DNA of 64,000 nt from Notolepis coatsorum. Lineage: Eukaryota; Chordata; Actinopteri; Aulopiformes; Paralepididae. The notes under the pieces were generated by a model, which did no database searches, had not been told where the DNA came from, and saw only the letters and a program-made list of their open reading frames with translations. The translations under genes and the position numbers were made by a program. Position 1 is the stretch's first letter; every line of letters begins with the position of its first letter. Below are positions 52,017 to 63,148 of the stretch, in pieces. The stretch covers positions 119,220,005 to 119,284,004 of the forward strand of contig OZ020588.1 of NCBI GenBank assembly GCA_963971535.1, in the 5' to 3' direction.

Positions 52017-52787
52017 TGTGAGGATTGGTCCGATTCCGCACGCTTCAAGGTACCAATTACCTTCGCGCACCTGAAGTGAGTTCTAATCAGCTCGGTGGAG
52101 CCCTTTATATACTCTGGTGTTCCTAACGTTCTGTGTCGGGTCGTTTTGGATTACCACTGGCTGCTGCTTGTTCCCTCCCGTGTTGTACCTCGTCTGTTTT
52201 TCTCCAGGACGTCTATGGAAGTCGCCGCTGTTGCTTTTCTCTGTCATCCGTTGGATCTGTGCCTCGTTGCCCGCTTTGCGCAATTGCGCCTTGGTGAGTT
52301 TGGAACGTACTTTTTGGATACTCTATTTTTCTTCGCATCTTCCTGACTCGGGACCTTTCTGTTTTTGTGTGTTTGGGTAACACTGAAGATTTGCCGTTTT
52401 TGTTTGTACTGGACTCAGCTAAACTTGTGTGTTGGTAACACTGAAGATTAAGTCACTTGTGTTTATACTGGACTCAGCTAAGGAGGACTGGACTGCCTTG
52501 TATTCCGTTGGCTTGTTTCTTGACAACTCTCTCTCTCCGTTCCTCCCCGAGTTGGATCTTCGAGTAGCTGCAGAGCCGCAGAGTCAGAGGCGCAACGCCA
52601 CTGTGCCGTCTCTACACCGAGACGAGCTGCAGAGCCGCAGGCTACTCTGCCAAGAACATTCCCCACTTGTGCTTTTTGTTGTTTTTTCTATTCCCTGTTA
52701 TTTAGGAAATAAATACGCCCTGGTTTTTGGCTAACTCTGAACTACATGTCTGTGCCGTGCTATTGGGGTTGGTAACAAACCATAACA
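52017..52787 (+). repeat. 3' LTR of gypsy element
   Basis: 771 bp, highly similar to the 5' LTR, with a 16-bp CTATGGAAGTCGCCGC-type insertion near 52212 and scattered substitutions. Confidence 0.9.
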
Positions 52788-52912
52788 TTTTGGGGGGGGA
52801 AACCCTGCATATATCGGTATCGGTTGATATCGGTATCGAAAATTAAGAGTTGGACAATATCGGTATATCGGTATCGGTAAAAAAGCCAATATCGAGCATC
52901 CCAAGTACTAAT

Positions 52913-53330
52913 AGATAACCTAAATTTGGTCTTTGTTGACGAGATGCCCAAAGTACGAACATAAGAAAAGAAAAAAAGGCCCATATAACCCACCCCATCT
53001 TAAAAAAGAAGTCTGTAAGAATATTAAAGAAACAGTACAAAAAAAACAAGAAAGAAACAAAGGTGATTGGTGCCCCTCCCACGTAGATCCTCCCCACCCC
53101 GTATATCTAACACAAGGTTGTGACATAGCTGCAAAAGGAAGCTCATCTCCTCATGTCCAAGTGGGTGGCTGTGTGCTGGTTGGTTCTCTGTGCAATTGGA
53201 GTAAACAGTATTGATTAACAATACACTTATTGAGTCTTGTAGAGGCGGTTCAGCAGGTGGAATGTTTGGTGCATTGCATGGAATCAGCTCCCACTCCCAC
53301 ATTTCACTTTATTTTGTGTTGTGTTTGTTG
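52913..53330 (-). other. Probable 5' continuation of the old L1, upstream of ORF2
   Basis: After the GTACTAAT target copy the sequence should continue the L1 interrupted at 46097, 40 bp upstream of its ORF2 start. No coding homology to ORF1 was seen, and the end of the L1 could not be placed. In the intact L1 this region is a 1.3-kb non-coding spacer. Confidence 0.4.
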
Positions 53331-54519
53331 TCTTAACAATACTTGCCTAGTACAACAGGACTAACACATTTTATTGCAAGTAAAAAAGGTATTAAAGGAG
53401 CTCCCGTCTTATACAGAGCTACTGAGCAATTTGATCCCGTAGATGGACCTGGCTGACGCGCCGTTATATTTGTCTGATCTGATACCAAACCGTCCATGTC
53501 CCAATGATACAATGCAGGCAGCTCCACTTGGAAAATTATATTTATTTGCTTCACCGTGCAAACAGGATATCTTGGCTTTTGCTCTTTAAACTGATCAAAT
53601 AATAATGAATACAATAACTAATTGCCTACAAAACCATTGCCCTTTCCGAGTCAAACTCCTCCCTCCTACAGGTGTACCTGACGCTTATATAAAATAAGTG
53701 CCACCCCATGGTCACATAAATCCATTGCACATTAAATCCATTTTGGCCCTTACACATCAGCCCCTAATTGTTAAGGCAGGCAGGCATAACAATTCAAAAA
53801 TAAATAAACAAAACAAAAAAGAGCCAAAACAGGTTATGGATTAAGTGCATCTACATTTCATGAACCAAACACAGTTGTGACCGAGTCCAGCGATTGTGCC
53901 AACATGTCTGCATTTTCATTTTCCAGATTTTTCCAGATTGTGAAAGTACAGAATGTAAGCTTTCAAATGTTGTGTCATACTTTGAAATCTGAGAATGTTA
54001 TTATTGTGATGTGCTAATTTTAAATCTTGTTGCAGTCTTTTTTTCCCAGAGACTGAAGCAGAGAAAACAGCTCTCAAAGATGAGCCACATTTTGACACCT
54101 ACACCAGGTTTCTGCTGGGCGTAAACAATACCTCCCAGCCACATGTCTCCCCTGAATAGTATTAACATAATTAAGTGCTGTGACAGCCATGCTGTCATGA
54201 CAGATCAGATACAAAATCAAACACTTTGTATTGTAGTAGACTACTAGTCTAAACTAATAGTAGTTTAGAACTAATAGGAGGAGGACTAACCCAAGGAGGA
54301 CAATAACACTACCTGTGAATAATGTATATTTCAGTTATTGAATTGAATTGAAAACCTGTATTTATTAAATTAAATTATATTGACCTATTTGTTTACACTG
54401 CTTGTGTTGTTTTTACTACCTGTACCCCCCCTTGCAGTATGATAATAGTATGTAATAGCAGTAGTATGATAATAGTATGTAATAGAAATATTATCATTGC
54501 ATGACAAATCAGCAGACAA
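53331..54519. other. No recognisable gene
   Basis: Short open frames only, none with family resemblance. A short duplicated GTATGATAATAGTATGTAATAG segment is near 54440-54485. Confidence 0.55.
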
Positions 54520-54660
54520 TATCAAATCAATTCAAGAGGTTTATTCGTCACATACATACCAGGGCATACAGTGAAATGCGGGTGGTCATGCCCGCATCGA
54601 TTGTGCAATAATACTAATAATAAAATACATAAAAAACAGGTAATAAGAAGGCATAAGATG
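54520..54660 (-). mobile_element. LINE 3'-end fragment
   Basis: ATCAATTCAAGAGGTTTATT, CGTCACATACATACCAGGGC and ACAGTGAAATGC form a common fish LINE 3' end in reverse orientation. There is no coding part. Confidence 0.5.
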
Positions 54661-55046
54661 GGTGGCTAGGCGAGCAATGGAGTAACACGCTGTTTGTTTG
54701 AGCTCCCGTCGAGCCTCTACTTATTTTTATTTTATCTTAATTTAATAAGCTTACGGATTTACAAAACTTAGTGAATCTTACTCAGGGTACATTTGTTCAA
54801 ACCAATGGTCATTGTTTACACGGACAGATGGCATCAAACCTACGCAAATACAAATACGTCTCGACTCCAAGAAGGCCTGAAAAAGTGCCTAGCAGCCTCT
54901 ACTTTTTTTGCTGCTGCTGTTCGAGAGAGCAGTCGCAATTGTCTGTCCCGCGTCACTCAGCTGTTTTCCTTGTTTCTTGTTTCTTGTTTTGTCGGATTCA
55001 GAGCACTGCTGGCGTCAACATGTGACTGCCCCTTCTGTCCGTATCT

Positions 55047-56765
55047 GTGAAACTGTATTCCAGCCCTGTTACTCGTTTCCCCCACGTCCATTCCTTGTAT
55101 TTTTTTTTATTCTACCGTCTACGTTGCTTGTTTTCCCCGTCCTCTCCTGCGCCCGTCCTGACTCTCTACAAACATTTCACGTCCTCACTTCCCCCCCCCC
55201 TCTGTGGACCTGCCGACTACACTACCACCGTTCCCACCATCACTGGATCTCAAACTGGACTACAAACCCCGCCACTGGAAAATAAACTCCCGGATCTACA
55301 CATTTTCTCCTCGACGAAACGTTACCTGTCCTCCAGACCGGTCCTGTGTCTGTTCCTCCCTCTGCTTCTGGCTGTCTGCTGTCGGCTAAACCAGCCACCT
55401 GCCGCTGGCACTGCCTGCCTGGCCGTGCTGTCCTACTACCCCCTTCCCGCGATGGCGACACCACTCCCTCGCGCTGGTTTGCGGGTTTCCATCTCCTCGG
55501 GTGAGTGTCGGCGATATTCCAATACTGCCCTCACTCTCCTGTTGGTTTTGGCTGTTAGTATGGCGCGGTCAGGTTGGCCTGCTACGCGGGCTTGGTCTGG
55601 AGCCGGCTACTACACGCCGCACCAAAACAACAACACACTCTCTCCCAGTGTCCAGCTGCAGCTCCGGAGTGCTCCCAGTGTCCAGCTGCAGCCCCAACTC
55701 CAACTCTCCGCCCTCCAGCTACTACCAATTTTTAACCCACTCCTGCTCCTATCCTACACCCAACTTGGACTCCTGCTTTCCTACCGTTTTCCCCTTGGAT
55801 TCTCACTCCCCCCCCTCCCCCCATTTTTCACTGCCCCCCCCCCCCCCCCACCCCCCCGCCGCCTCTCATATACTCCTGCTGATCTTCACTCGTTCAATAA
55901 CAATTACCGTCTCCCTGCTGCCACTGCCACTGCTGCCAGAAACGCTGGCATTCACTGCAACATCCACAGAGGCCCCCGCCTAAATCGAAACCGGACTCTC
56001 CACCTCCCTGACGGCTCATACATCCCCTCTTCCTGGACTACCTCTCGCCCCCCTGCCACCCCCACCCGCCGCACCGCTAACCTCGATAACCTCCGCTCCT
56101 TCCTCCCTGCTCCCCCATCCATCTCCCTTGCTCTCCTCAACACTCGCTCTCTCTCAAACAAATCACCTCTGATTTATGAATTACTACTGGACAACAACCT
56201 CGACCTGCTCCTCCTCACTGAAACCTGGCAACAGCCCTTGGACTTCTACTCCCTCAACCAAGCTACCCCCCCAAACTACTGCTTCATCGCCAAGCCCCGC
56301 CTCTCTGGCCTATCCATCACTGAACTTCACCTAAACCTCCCTCCCATGCTATCCTTTGAATACCTTGCCTTCTCCCTCCCCAACTCTATCACTGCACTAC
56401 TCTTCTACCGCCCTCCAAAGCCTCATCCCTCTTTTCTAACTGAACTTTCTGATCTCCTGACCATAGCCTCCACTCTCTCCACCCGCCTCCTACTTACCAG
56501 TGACCTCAACATGTCGACCAACCTAACTCAAACCTCACTCCTGACTTCCTCTCCCTCCTTGACTGTTTTAGCCTCACCCAGCACATCAACTTTCCCACCC
56601 ACAAAAAAGGCCACACACTCGACCTTGCTTGCTCTGCCTCCCTACCCATATCCAATCCTCACCCCATCCCATTCCCACTCTCTGACCACTACTGCATCCT
56701 CTTCGCTGCTCCCCTTCCCCCACCCCACCACTCCAATAAACGCACCATCTCTTTCCGTAACATAA
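55047..56765 (+). pseudogene. L2 endonuclease region
   Basis: The open frame has no early ATG (it opens with GTG; the first ATG is near 55452), and its first ~300 residues are proline/leucine-rich and may be leader. Endonuclease landmarks begin about 56120: ISLALLNTRSLSNKSPLIY, LDLLLLTETWQQ, CFIAKPRLSG (the usual glycine-rich GRGGGLA part is deleted) and LLLTSDLNMSTN. After this the homologous sequence changes frame. It is therefore broken by at least one deletion and one frameshift. A poly(C) tract lies at 55836-55855. Confidence 0.72.
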
Positions 56766-57372
56766 AATCCATTGACCCTCTCACACTGTCTCAGTCCATA
56801 TCCTCTGCCTTTCCCCCTGACTCCGCCCCCTCTAACCCCGACGACTATGCCCTCCTCCTCAATTCTACTCTCTCTGACTCCCTTGATTCACTGGCACCCC
56901 TGAAAACCATCACTGTCTCATTCACCACCTCCTCCCCCTGGTACACTCCGGGAAACTCCGCTCTATGAAGCAGACCGGCCGTCAACTAGAACGCCTTTAT
57001 AAAAAAAAACCACCTCACCATCCACGCCGACCTCCACAAACAGCACGTCTCCTCCTACCGTGATGCACTTCAAGCTGCCAAATCTGCCCACTACTCCACC
57101 ATCATCAACAGCAGCAACCGTAACCCCCGGACCCTCTTCTCCACTGTCAAGAAACTCCTACAACCCCCGGACAATAACTCACTCTCCTCCCCTGACCTCT
57201 GCAACTCGTTTCTCCTCTTCTTCAATAATAAAATATCTCAAATCAACAGCTCACTGACTGCCCGCATCGCCAATTCCCCCACCCTCGCCCCCCCACTATC
57301 ATTTTCCTCCCACCTGACTCAACCCCTCCCACCCCTTTTACTGCCTTCGCCCCAGTCGACTCCTCCTTCATC
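56766..57372 (+). pseudogene. L2 linker between endonuclease and RT, frameshifted
   Basis: Pieces such as NIKSIDPLTLSQSISSAFPP and LNSTLSDSLDSLAPLKT can be read in other frames, bridging the two domains. Stops and indels (for example the A-run at 57001-57009) disrupt it. Confidence 0.6.
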
Positions 57373-58179
57373 ATGGACCTCATGACCACCTCCAAGACCA
57401 CTACCTGCTCCCTTGACCCCCTCCCCACTACTCTCACCAAAGCCTGCCTCCCTGCTCTCATCCCCCACCTCACCGCCCTTTTCAACCAGTCATTATCCCT
57501 AGGCCACGTCTCCTGCCCCTATAAACTCGCCGCTGTCACCCCTGTCCTCAAAAAACCCACTCTTGACCCATCCAACCTCTCCAACTACCGCCCCATATCC
57601 AATCTTCCTTTTTTCTCCAAAAGACTGGAACGCATTGCTGCCTCCCAACTCCACTCCCATCTCCAGTCCAACACCCTCTATGAACCCCTTCAGTCTGGCT
57701 TCCGTCCCGCTCACAGCACCGAAACTGCACTGGTTAAAGTCGTCAATGACCTCCTCATCTCCGCTGATTCCGGTGCCCTCAACATCCTGATCCTACTCGA
57801 TCTCAGTGCAGCCTTTGACACAGTGTGTCACTCCATCCTCCTCCAAAGGCTGCACCAACTGGGTGTTGAGGGCACAGCACTTGGCTGGTTCTCCTCCTAC
57901 CTCACAGACAGACACCAATTCATCTCCCTCTCCGGCCACACCTCTTCCCCCTCCCCAGTCACGCAGGGGGTCCCCCAAGGCTCAGTCCTTGGCCCCCTGC
58001 TCTTCATCTGCTACATTCTCCCCCTTGGTCACATCATCCGTAAATACCACCTCAACTTCCACTGCTACGCTGATGACACCCAAATCTACATCAGTACACA
58101 ATCCCCCCACAGCCCACCCCGATCACATCGAATCCTGCATTAACGAACTCCAAACTTGGATGACTCACAACTTCCTCAA
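57373..58179 (+). pseudogene. L2 reverse transcriptase
   Basis: Open for about 256 codons: LKKPTLDPSNLSNYRPISNL, QSGFRPAHSTETALVKVVND, LLDLSAAFDTV, GVPQGSVLGPLLFICYILPL and the catalytic YADDTQIYIS (near 58060-58090). A frameshift then moves homologous sequence (SCINELQTWMTHNFLK) to another frame before the junction with the inserted LINE at 58180. Most catalytic blocks are present but the gene is disconnected from its C-terminus. Confidence 0.82.
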
Positions 58180-58180
58180 A

Positions 58181-60719
58181 TTTATTTTATTCGTTTATTT
58201 GGACAGGACAATGCAAAATTAATGAACACTGTGGAGTGTAAAAATTGCCGGATTTAGCACGAGGCTAATTTCCATCTGTTGTCCCCAAACATAAAAACAG
58301 GACTCATAGAAACAGTAAGAAATGTACAAATACATAAAAACAGGACACATAAAAACAGTAAAAAAATTTACAAATACATAACAGCATGTCACATGTGTTC
58401 ACATGACTGGTTGGACTTCAGCCATTTTTTTAGTTGCCCTCTAAAAGAAGCAAGGGTGGGGCTTTCCCTTATGGAAATGGGGAGACTGTTCCATGTTTGA
58501 CTGCCTTTTATGGACAGGACGTTTTGGCCAAACGTGGTCAGTCTACTTTGGACCATGCAGTCACCTCTGGTGTCTGACCTGGTGCAGAGTCCAGTGTTTC
58601 TTTTTTTTGTAGATGAATTCCTGTACAGGAGGGGGAGCTAGTCCATGTAGGCATTTGTAGATGAAACAAGAGCTTTTTAAGACTTTGAAATGTTCAAAGC
58701 TCAAAAAGCTATATTGTTTTAAAATATTGCAATGGTGGTATGCCAATGGTTTCCTTGCAAATACCTTGATGGCTCTATGATAAAGCTGTTCGATGTGTTT
58801 CATGAGAGTGACACCAGCAAATGACCAGTTTGTGAAGCAGTATTCAATATGTGAGAATATCATGCAATGAAGATACGTTTTTGCAGCATCAACTGTTAAA
58901 AAAGGCTGGATTTGTCTAAAATTAACTAAATTAAAATTAATTGTGCGTTTCACTTTTTTGACATGTTTCTTAAAGGATAGGTTCGAGTCCAAGATGATGC
59001 AGAGGTACTTGAAATGGGAAACCAATTCCAGTTCCTCCCCCCCCAGAAACACATTAGATCTTGTGATTCTGACTGGTCGTTTGCTGAACATCATGCATAC
59101 CGTTTTTTTTGTATTTAGCAGTAGGCATGAGTTTTGCAACCAGTGTTGGACCTTGTTCATTGCATTTGAGAGGTTATATGAGATCAGGTCAGTTTTTTTA
59201 CCATGTCGTCAGCATACATCTGTACATTGAAGTCAGGGCATATGTCCGGCAGGTCATTGATGTACAGGGAAAACAGCAATGGCCCAAGGATCGATCCCTG
59301 CGGCACACCGACTGGATTGTCAAGATAAGGAGATTTGACACCATCAACCATGACACATTGTTTTCTGTTTGTTAGGTAAGACTTAAACCATTGAATTGTA
59401 TCTGCAGAGAAGTTGAAACGAGACAACTTTGCCAAAAGTACTTGATGGTTGACAGTGTCAAACGCCTTTCTATGATCCAGGAACACAGCACCTACATATG
59501 GGTTTTTGTCCAACCTTTTCAATAAAAACACAGTTTGCCGACTGAGCGCGGAAGCCAAATTGAAGTGGGTGGAGTGGGGTGTGACCTTTGTCCAGATGTT
59601 TAATCATAAGTTTCGACACCCACTTTTCAGCAACCTTAGATATGGTGGATAGGATGCTGATTGGCCTGTAGTTGGCTACCGACATCCTGCTACCAGATTT
59701 AAAAATTGGTGTTACCGTGGCCACCTTTCAGGAAGATGGTACCTCCTTTGAACTGATCGATTGATTCACTAATATGGTGATAGGTTTTACTAGAGCGTCG
59801 GAGTGTGTTTTTATAAAAATCTGTGTCCAGGCCATAAGTGTCCCTGGCCTTAGAGCGTTTCAGCGCCACAATGAATTTTCTTACCTCATCCTCTGTTATT
59901 TCCTTCAGCTCAAAGAGGGGCTCGGCTTCCACAGTTGGGCTGGGTGATGCACCAGAGGGGGCAAAGAGTTTTGTTATTTCCAATACACTATTTAAAAAAT
60001 AATTATTAAAAGTACACGCCAGTACAGTAGGGTCTTTAATCAGGATGTCGTTGACTTTTAATTCCAGGATGTCATTTACCTGTTTGTTCTGTTTACCTAG
60101 TAATTTATTTAAGATATGCCATACCTTTTTACCGTTTCCTTTTGCATCTTCAATTACACTGATAAAAAAGTTGGCTTTGGCCTTTCTTAAGGTCCGAGTC
60201 AACTTATTGCGTGCATGGGTACATTTCTGCCGACAGTCCAGATTTCAGGCTTTGTTTAAGGAGTGAGTCCCTAAGCCGTAGTAGTGAACTGCAGCTTTGG
60301 TCCCACCAGGGGAGGTGATGCTCCTTCCTGGCCTTTTGGCTTCCCCTCCTGGAGAAAGAGGACATTATTTCCTTGATTTTATCTGTGAACAGACTACAGT
60401 TGGCAGAGGAAAGGGTCTCATCCCAGTTTATATTTTTAATAGCATCTCCAAAGCATTGTTGCATGTTTTTGGGGATGAAGTTAGAAGAGGAGTTTTTATT
60501 TGGTGCATTAAGGAACCGTTTATTATTTAATTTCCTAGCGATTTTTTTTAATTATGATCAGAAAGGCCGGTCAGAAAATTGTAGGTTTTAGCAATTCTGT
60601 CAGCTTTGTTTGTGAATAATAGGTCAATCCTGGTTTGGGAGGTTATGGTTACTCTGGTCGGTTGCTCAATTAATTGTACTAGGTTATGGGCATCCATGGT
60701 TTGCTTGAGGTTCTTTCTA
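58181..60719 (-). mobile_element. LINE A (minus), main part, inserted in L2
   Basis: Its 3' end, with an AATAAACGAATAAAATAAAT tail, abuts L2 sequence at 58180. The 5' side continues at 62983-63148 after a second LINE (60720-62982). Coding pieces of the endonuclease end, RT and C-terminus follow in order on the minus strand. It looks like a jockey/CR1/L2-superfamily element, and I would not name the clade. Confidence 0.78.
58561..60719 (-). pseudogene. LINE A ORF2 (endonuclease end, RT, C-terminus), broken
   Basis: From 60719 downward: QLIEQPTRVTITSQTRIDLL and GLSDHN (endonuclease end), FFISVIEDAKGNGKKVWHIL, LKRSKARDTYGLDTDFYK, ATVTPIFKSGSRMSVANYRP, FLDHRKAFDTVNHQVLL, GVPQGSILGPLLFSLYINDL and QMYADDMV. 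The tail follows in another frame: WLQNSCLLLNTKKTVCMMF and FKYLCIILDSNLSFKKHV. Frame changes occur near 60240, 59710, 59520 and 59170. These lesions make it inactive. Confidence 0.8.
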
Positions 60720-62982
60720 ATGAATGAATGAAAACTTTATTTAACAGATTGCAGAATGGGTACAATACAGTACGGCTCAATACACACAATTGTTAAGGGG
60801 ATGCAGACCTGAGAAAGACGTTTGTCTTGTTTCCATCAGGGTCCCCCTTTTTCAATTCATATAGACATTTATGACATACACAACATACATGACATTTATG
60901 GCATAGGAACATATAGGTATTTAGTACTGATACATTTGTGACATAAACGGTATTCAAATATACAGTACTGTTACCCCTAGATCCTGACAGAGTATATACA
61001 TATGATGGGGAGGGGACTGTACATTAGGAGGGGGTGGGTGGGTGGGAGAGAGATATACATACAGCGGTGAGGGAATATATACATACAGTGGGGAGGAGAC
61101 TGTCTATTAGGAGGTGGTGGGGGTTTTGGGCATTTACGGCGGCCAGTTTCGAATTGCAGCCTCCCGTAAGTGCTCTTTACGAGCGGTTTTGAATGTGGGT
61201 AGGGATTCACATTCCTTTACAGCTTTGGGTAGGGCGTTCCACATTGATGTGGCATAATAGCGAAACGTATTTAGTCCCTTGTTTGAGCCGAATCTGGGTT
61301 TAACATGATTTGTTGAGCTTCCTCTGGTGTAGTGGTTGTGGTATTCACTGACCTTTGGGAAGTATTTTGACATGTACATGGGTACCTTAGTCGTATAGTG
61401 TATCTTGTAGACCAGGCCCATTGCAAGTTGCTGTACTCTGTCGTCTACTCTAAGCCATCCTAGGTTGTCAAAGTGGGCAGGGGTGAGGTGGGTTCTGGGG
61501 GTAAGGTCAAGTAGTAGTCTGACCAGTTTGTTTTGTGATGTTTGTAATTTTGTTTTAAGCGCCTTTGAGGTGCTTTGGTACCATGAGGTGCACGCATAGT
61601 CGTAGTACCCTTGAATGAGTGCTCCTGCCAGAGTCTTCAGGGTATTCTTGTTTACCAGTGAGGAGATCCGGTACAAGAATCTAGTTCGTTGGTTGACTTT
61701 TTTTATTACATTGGATGCCATTTTGTCACAGGAAAGATTTGCCTCTAGGATGGAACCCAGGTAGGTAATTTCGTATTTCCTTGTGACAATATTGTCACCC
61801 ACTGCAACTGAGAAGCCGTCGGTCTTGCTGAGTTTGTTATTTGAACCGAAGAGAATGGACTCTGCTTTGCCCATGTGTAATGATAGTTTGTTATCAGCGA
61901 GCCATATGCAGATTTTGCCTAGTTCCGAGCTGAGGGTTTTTTCAACCTGCAACTTGTTCTTGTCAGAGACCAGCAGGGCTGAGTCGTCCGCAAACAGGAA
62001 CAAGTTGCAGTCACGGGCTGACGACATGTCATTTGCATAAATTAGGAAGAGTAGCAGTCCTAGTATGATTCCTTGTGGAACACCACAGCTCACTGTGAGG
62101 GGGGGGGATAGAGTACCGTTTACCTCTACCATCTGTTCTCTCCCCTCCAGGTAGGATTGCATCCAGCTCACTGATAAGCTATCAAAACCAATTGCTTTTA
62201 GCTTGTCAATCAGAATGGAGTGATTAACAGTGTCGAAGGCCTTTTGTAGGTCCAGCATGACCATGCCGCAGTATTTGCCCGCGTCCAACTCTTGTTTGAT
62301 GTGGTCGTTCAAATAGAGGAGGCATGTGTCAGTGGAGTGGGACGTTCTGAAGCCAGATTGGAATTCGTAGATTCGATTTTTTTCCGCCAGGTACTTTTCG
62401 ACCTGTTCGAAGACTATTTTCTCCATGACTTTCGAGATGGAGGTAAGAATAGAAACAGGGCGGTAGTTGCCTGGGTCTAATTTGCTGCCCTTTTTGTGCA
62501 GAGGGGTCACTCTCGCAATTTTGATGTCCTTGGGGACGTGTCCCTGTTTTATAGAGAGGTTTATTATGTGATTGATGACTGGGGTGATGGCGGCTGCTGC
62601 ATCTCTGAGGAATTTGGAGGGGATGTTGTCATGGCCAGTGGCCTTGTTAGGTTGGAGGGCGCTACATTTTTTGAGTACCTCATCGGTTGTTACCATTTCA
62701 AGTTTGAAGTCGTCTTTGTGGACTCCTAGGTTTTTGTAGTATGCTACTATGTGTTCTACCCCATACTGCCCGGAGTGGGAGGGTAGTTTGTTTACCAGTG
62801 TTGTGGCTATGTTTGTGAAGAAGATGTTTAAGTAATTGGCTACATCCAGCTTGTCTGTGATGAGCGTGTTGTCCGTCTTTATGTTTATGTTTGAGAATCT
62901 GGTTTTAAGTTTTTTACTGCAGCCTAGTTGATTATTGAGTCATTTCCAATTTCCAATTTCGCGGGGTTTGTTTTTGTTTTCC
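60720..62982 (-). mobile_element. LINE B (minus), 5'-truncated, inserted in LINE A
   Basis: RT coding sequence is followed by a 414-bp 3' untranslated part that ends ATTCTGCAATCTGTTAAATA and a (TTCA)n tail at 60720-60730. The insertion splits LINE A inside its endonuclease, between codons for NWDDKR and LKQTMD. TTTCTAAT (about 60713) and TTTCTTAAT (about 63002) may be the target duplication. Further tails of this family lie at 40.3 and 46.5 kb. Confidence 0.82.
61134..62939 (-). CDS. LINE B reverse transcriptase, 5'-truncated but open
   Basis: The frame is open for about 600 codons from 62939; an ATG at 62696 lies inside homologous sequence and is not the natural start. Blocks in order: LQPNKATGHDNIPSKFLRD, PLHKKGSKLDPGNYRPVSIL, FQSGFRTSHSTDTCLLYLND, MLDLQKAFDTVNHS, CGVPQGIILGLLLFLIYAND and FADDSALL (RT box). 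They are followed by LGSILEANLSCDKMASNV and a C-terminal DYACTSWYQS, MWNALPKAVKECESLPTF region. It is of the jockey/Crack-like kind found in fish. No endonuclease remains because of 5' truncation. The open frame suggests a fairly recent insertion. Confidence 0.82.
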   Translation of the reverse strand, partial: LNNQLGCSKKLKTRFSNINIKTDNTLITDKLDVANYLNIFFTNIATTLVNKLPSHSGQYGVEHIVAYYKNLGVHKDDFKLEMVTTDEVLKKCSALQPNKATGHDNIPSKFLRDAAAAITPVINHIINLSIKQGHVPKDIKIARVTPLHKKGSKLDPGNYRPVSILTSISKVMEKIVFEQVEKYLAEKNRIYEFQSGFRTSHSTDTCLLYLNDHIKQELDAGKYCGMVMLDLQKAFDTVNHSILIDKLKAIGFDSLSVSWMQSYLEGREQMVEVNGTLSPPLTVSCGVPQGIILGLLLFLIYANDMSSARDCNLFLFADDSALLVSDKNKLQVEKTLSSELGKICIWLADNKLSLHMGKAESILFGSNNKLSKTDGFSVAVGDNIVTRKYEITYLGSILEANLSCDKMASNVIKKVNQRTRFLYRISSLVNKNTLKTLAGALIQGYYDYACTSWYQSTSKALKTKLQTSQNKLVRLLLDLTPRTHLTPAHFDNLGWLRVDDRVQQLAMGLVYKIHYTTKVPMYMSKYFPKVSEYHNHYTRGSSTNHVKPRFGSNKGLNTFRYYATSMWNALPKAVKECESLPTFKTARKEHLREAAIRNWPP

Positions 62983-63148
62983 TCAGTTTTGTCGTTGATG
63001 AAATTTCTTAATCCGTTTATCGTCCCAATTTATGTTCAAATCTCCTAGAATAATGGTCTCTTTATTAGAGTCACAGGAGCTCAACAGGAGCTTTAACTGA
63101 CCATAGAAATAAATGTTGGCGGTTGGTTGTCTATAGAGGCAAATCAAA
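62983..63148 (-). pseudogene. LINE A endonuclease fragment (5' part)
   Basis: The minus strand reads FLICLYRQPTANIYFYGQLK and SNKETIILGDLNINWDDKR, the middle of an APE-type endonuclease, including the LGDLNINW metal-site block. The sequence resumes at 60719 with LKQTMDAHNLVQLIEQPTR. At 63148 it meets L2 sequence, so LINE A is itself 5'-truncated. Confidence 0.78.

Larger units (their letters stand above)
49035..52787 (+). mobile_element. Gypsy-type LTR retrotransposon, internally deleted
   Basis: LTRs beginning TGTGAGGATTGG and ending CCATAACA lie at 49035-49791 and 52017-52787. The TSD is a perfect TTTTG (49030-49034 and 52788-52792). The internal part is only 2.2 kb and holds gag, protease, the start of RT and part of integrase. 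Most of RT, all of RNase H and the integrase core are gone. It is a non-autonomous derivative. Confidence 0.9.
47190..52904. mobile_element. hAT element 2 (MITE), swollen by nested insertions
   Basis: It begins TAGGGATGTCCGATATT and ends AATATCGAGCATCCCAA, imperfect inverted repeats. GTACTAAT flanks it on both sides (47182-47189 and 52905-52912). Its own sequence is only a few hundred bases rich in TATCGG (47190-47240, 48340-48395, 52793-52904). The rest is a Rex1-like LINE, a V-SINE fragment, a hairpin repeat and a gypsy element. Confidence 0.88.

Noticed and set aside
53333..53614. 93-codon minus-strand frame as a host exon
   Set aside because: No domain, splice-site support or repeat-family resemblance could be seen.
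60977..61210. Proline/tyrosine-rich 77-codon frame
   Set aside because: It lies in the 3' untranslated part of LINE B and comes from TACATACAGTGG-type low-complexity sequence.
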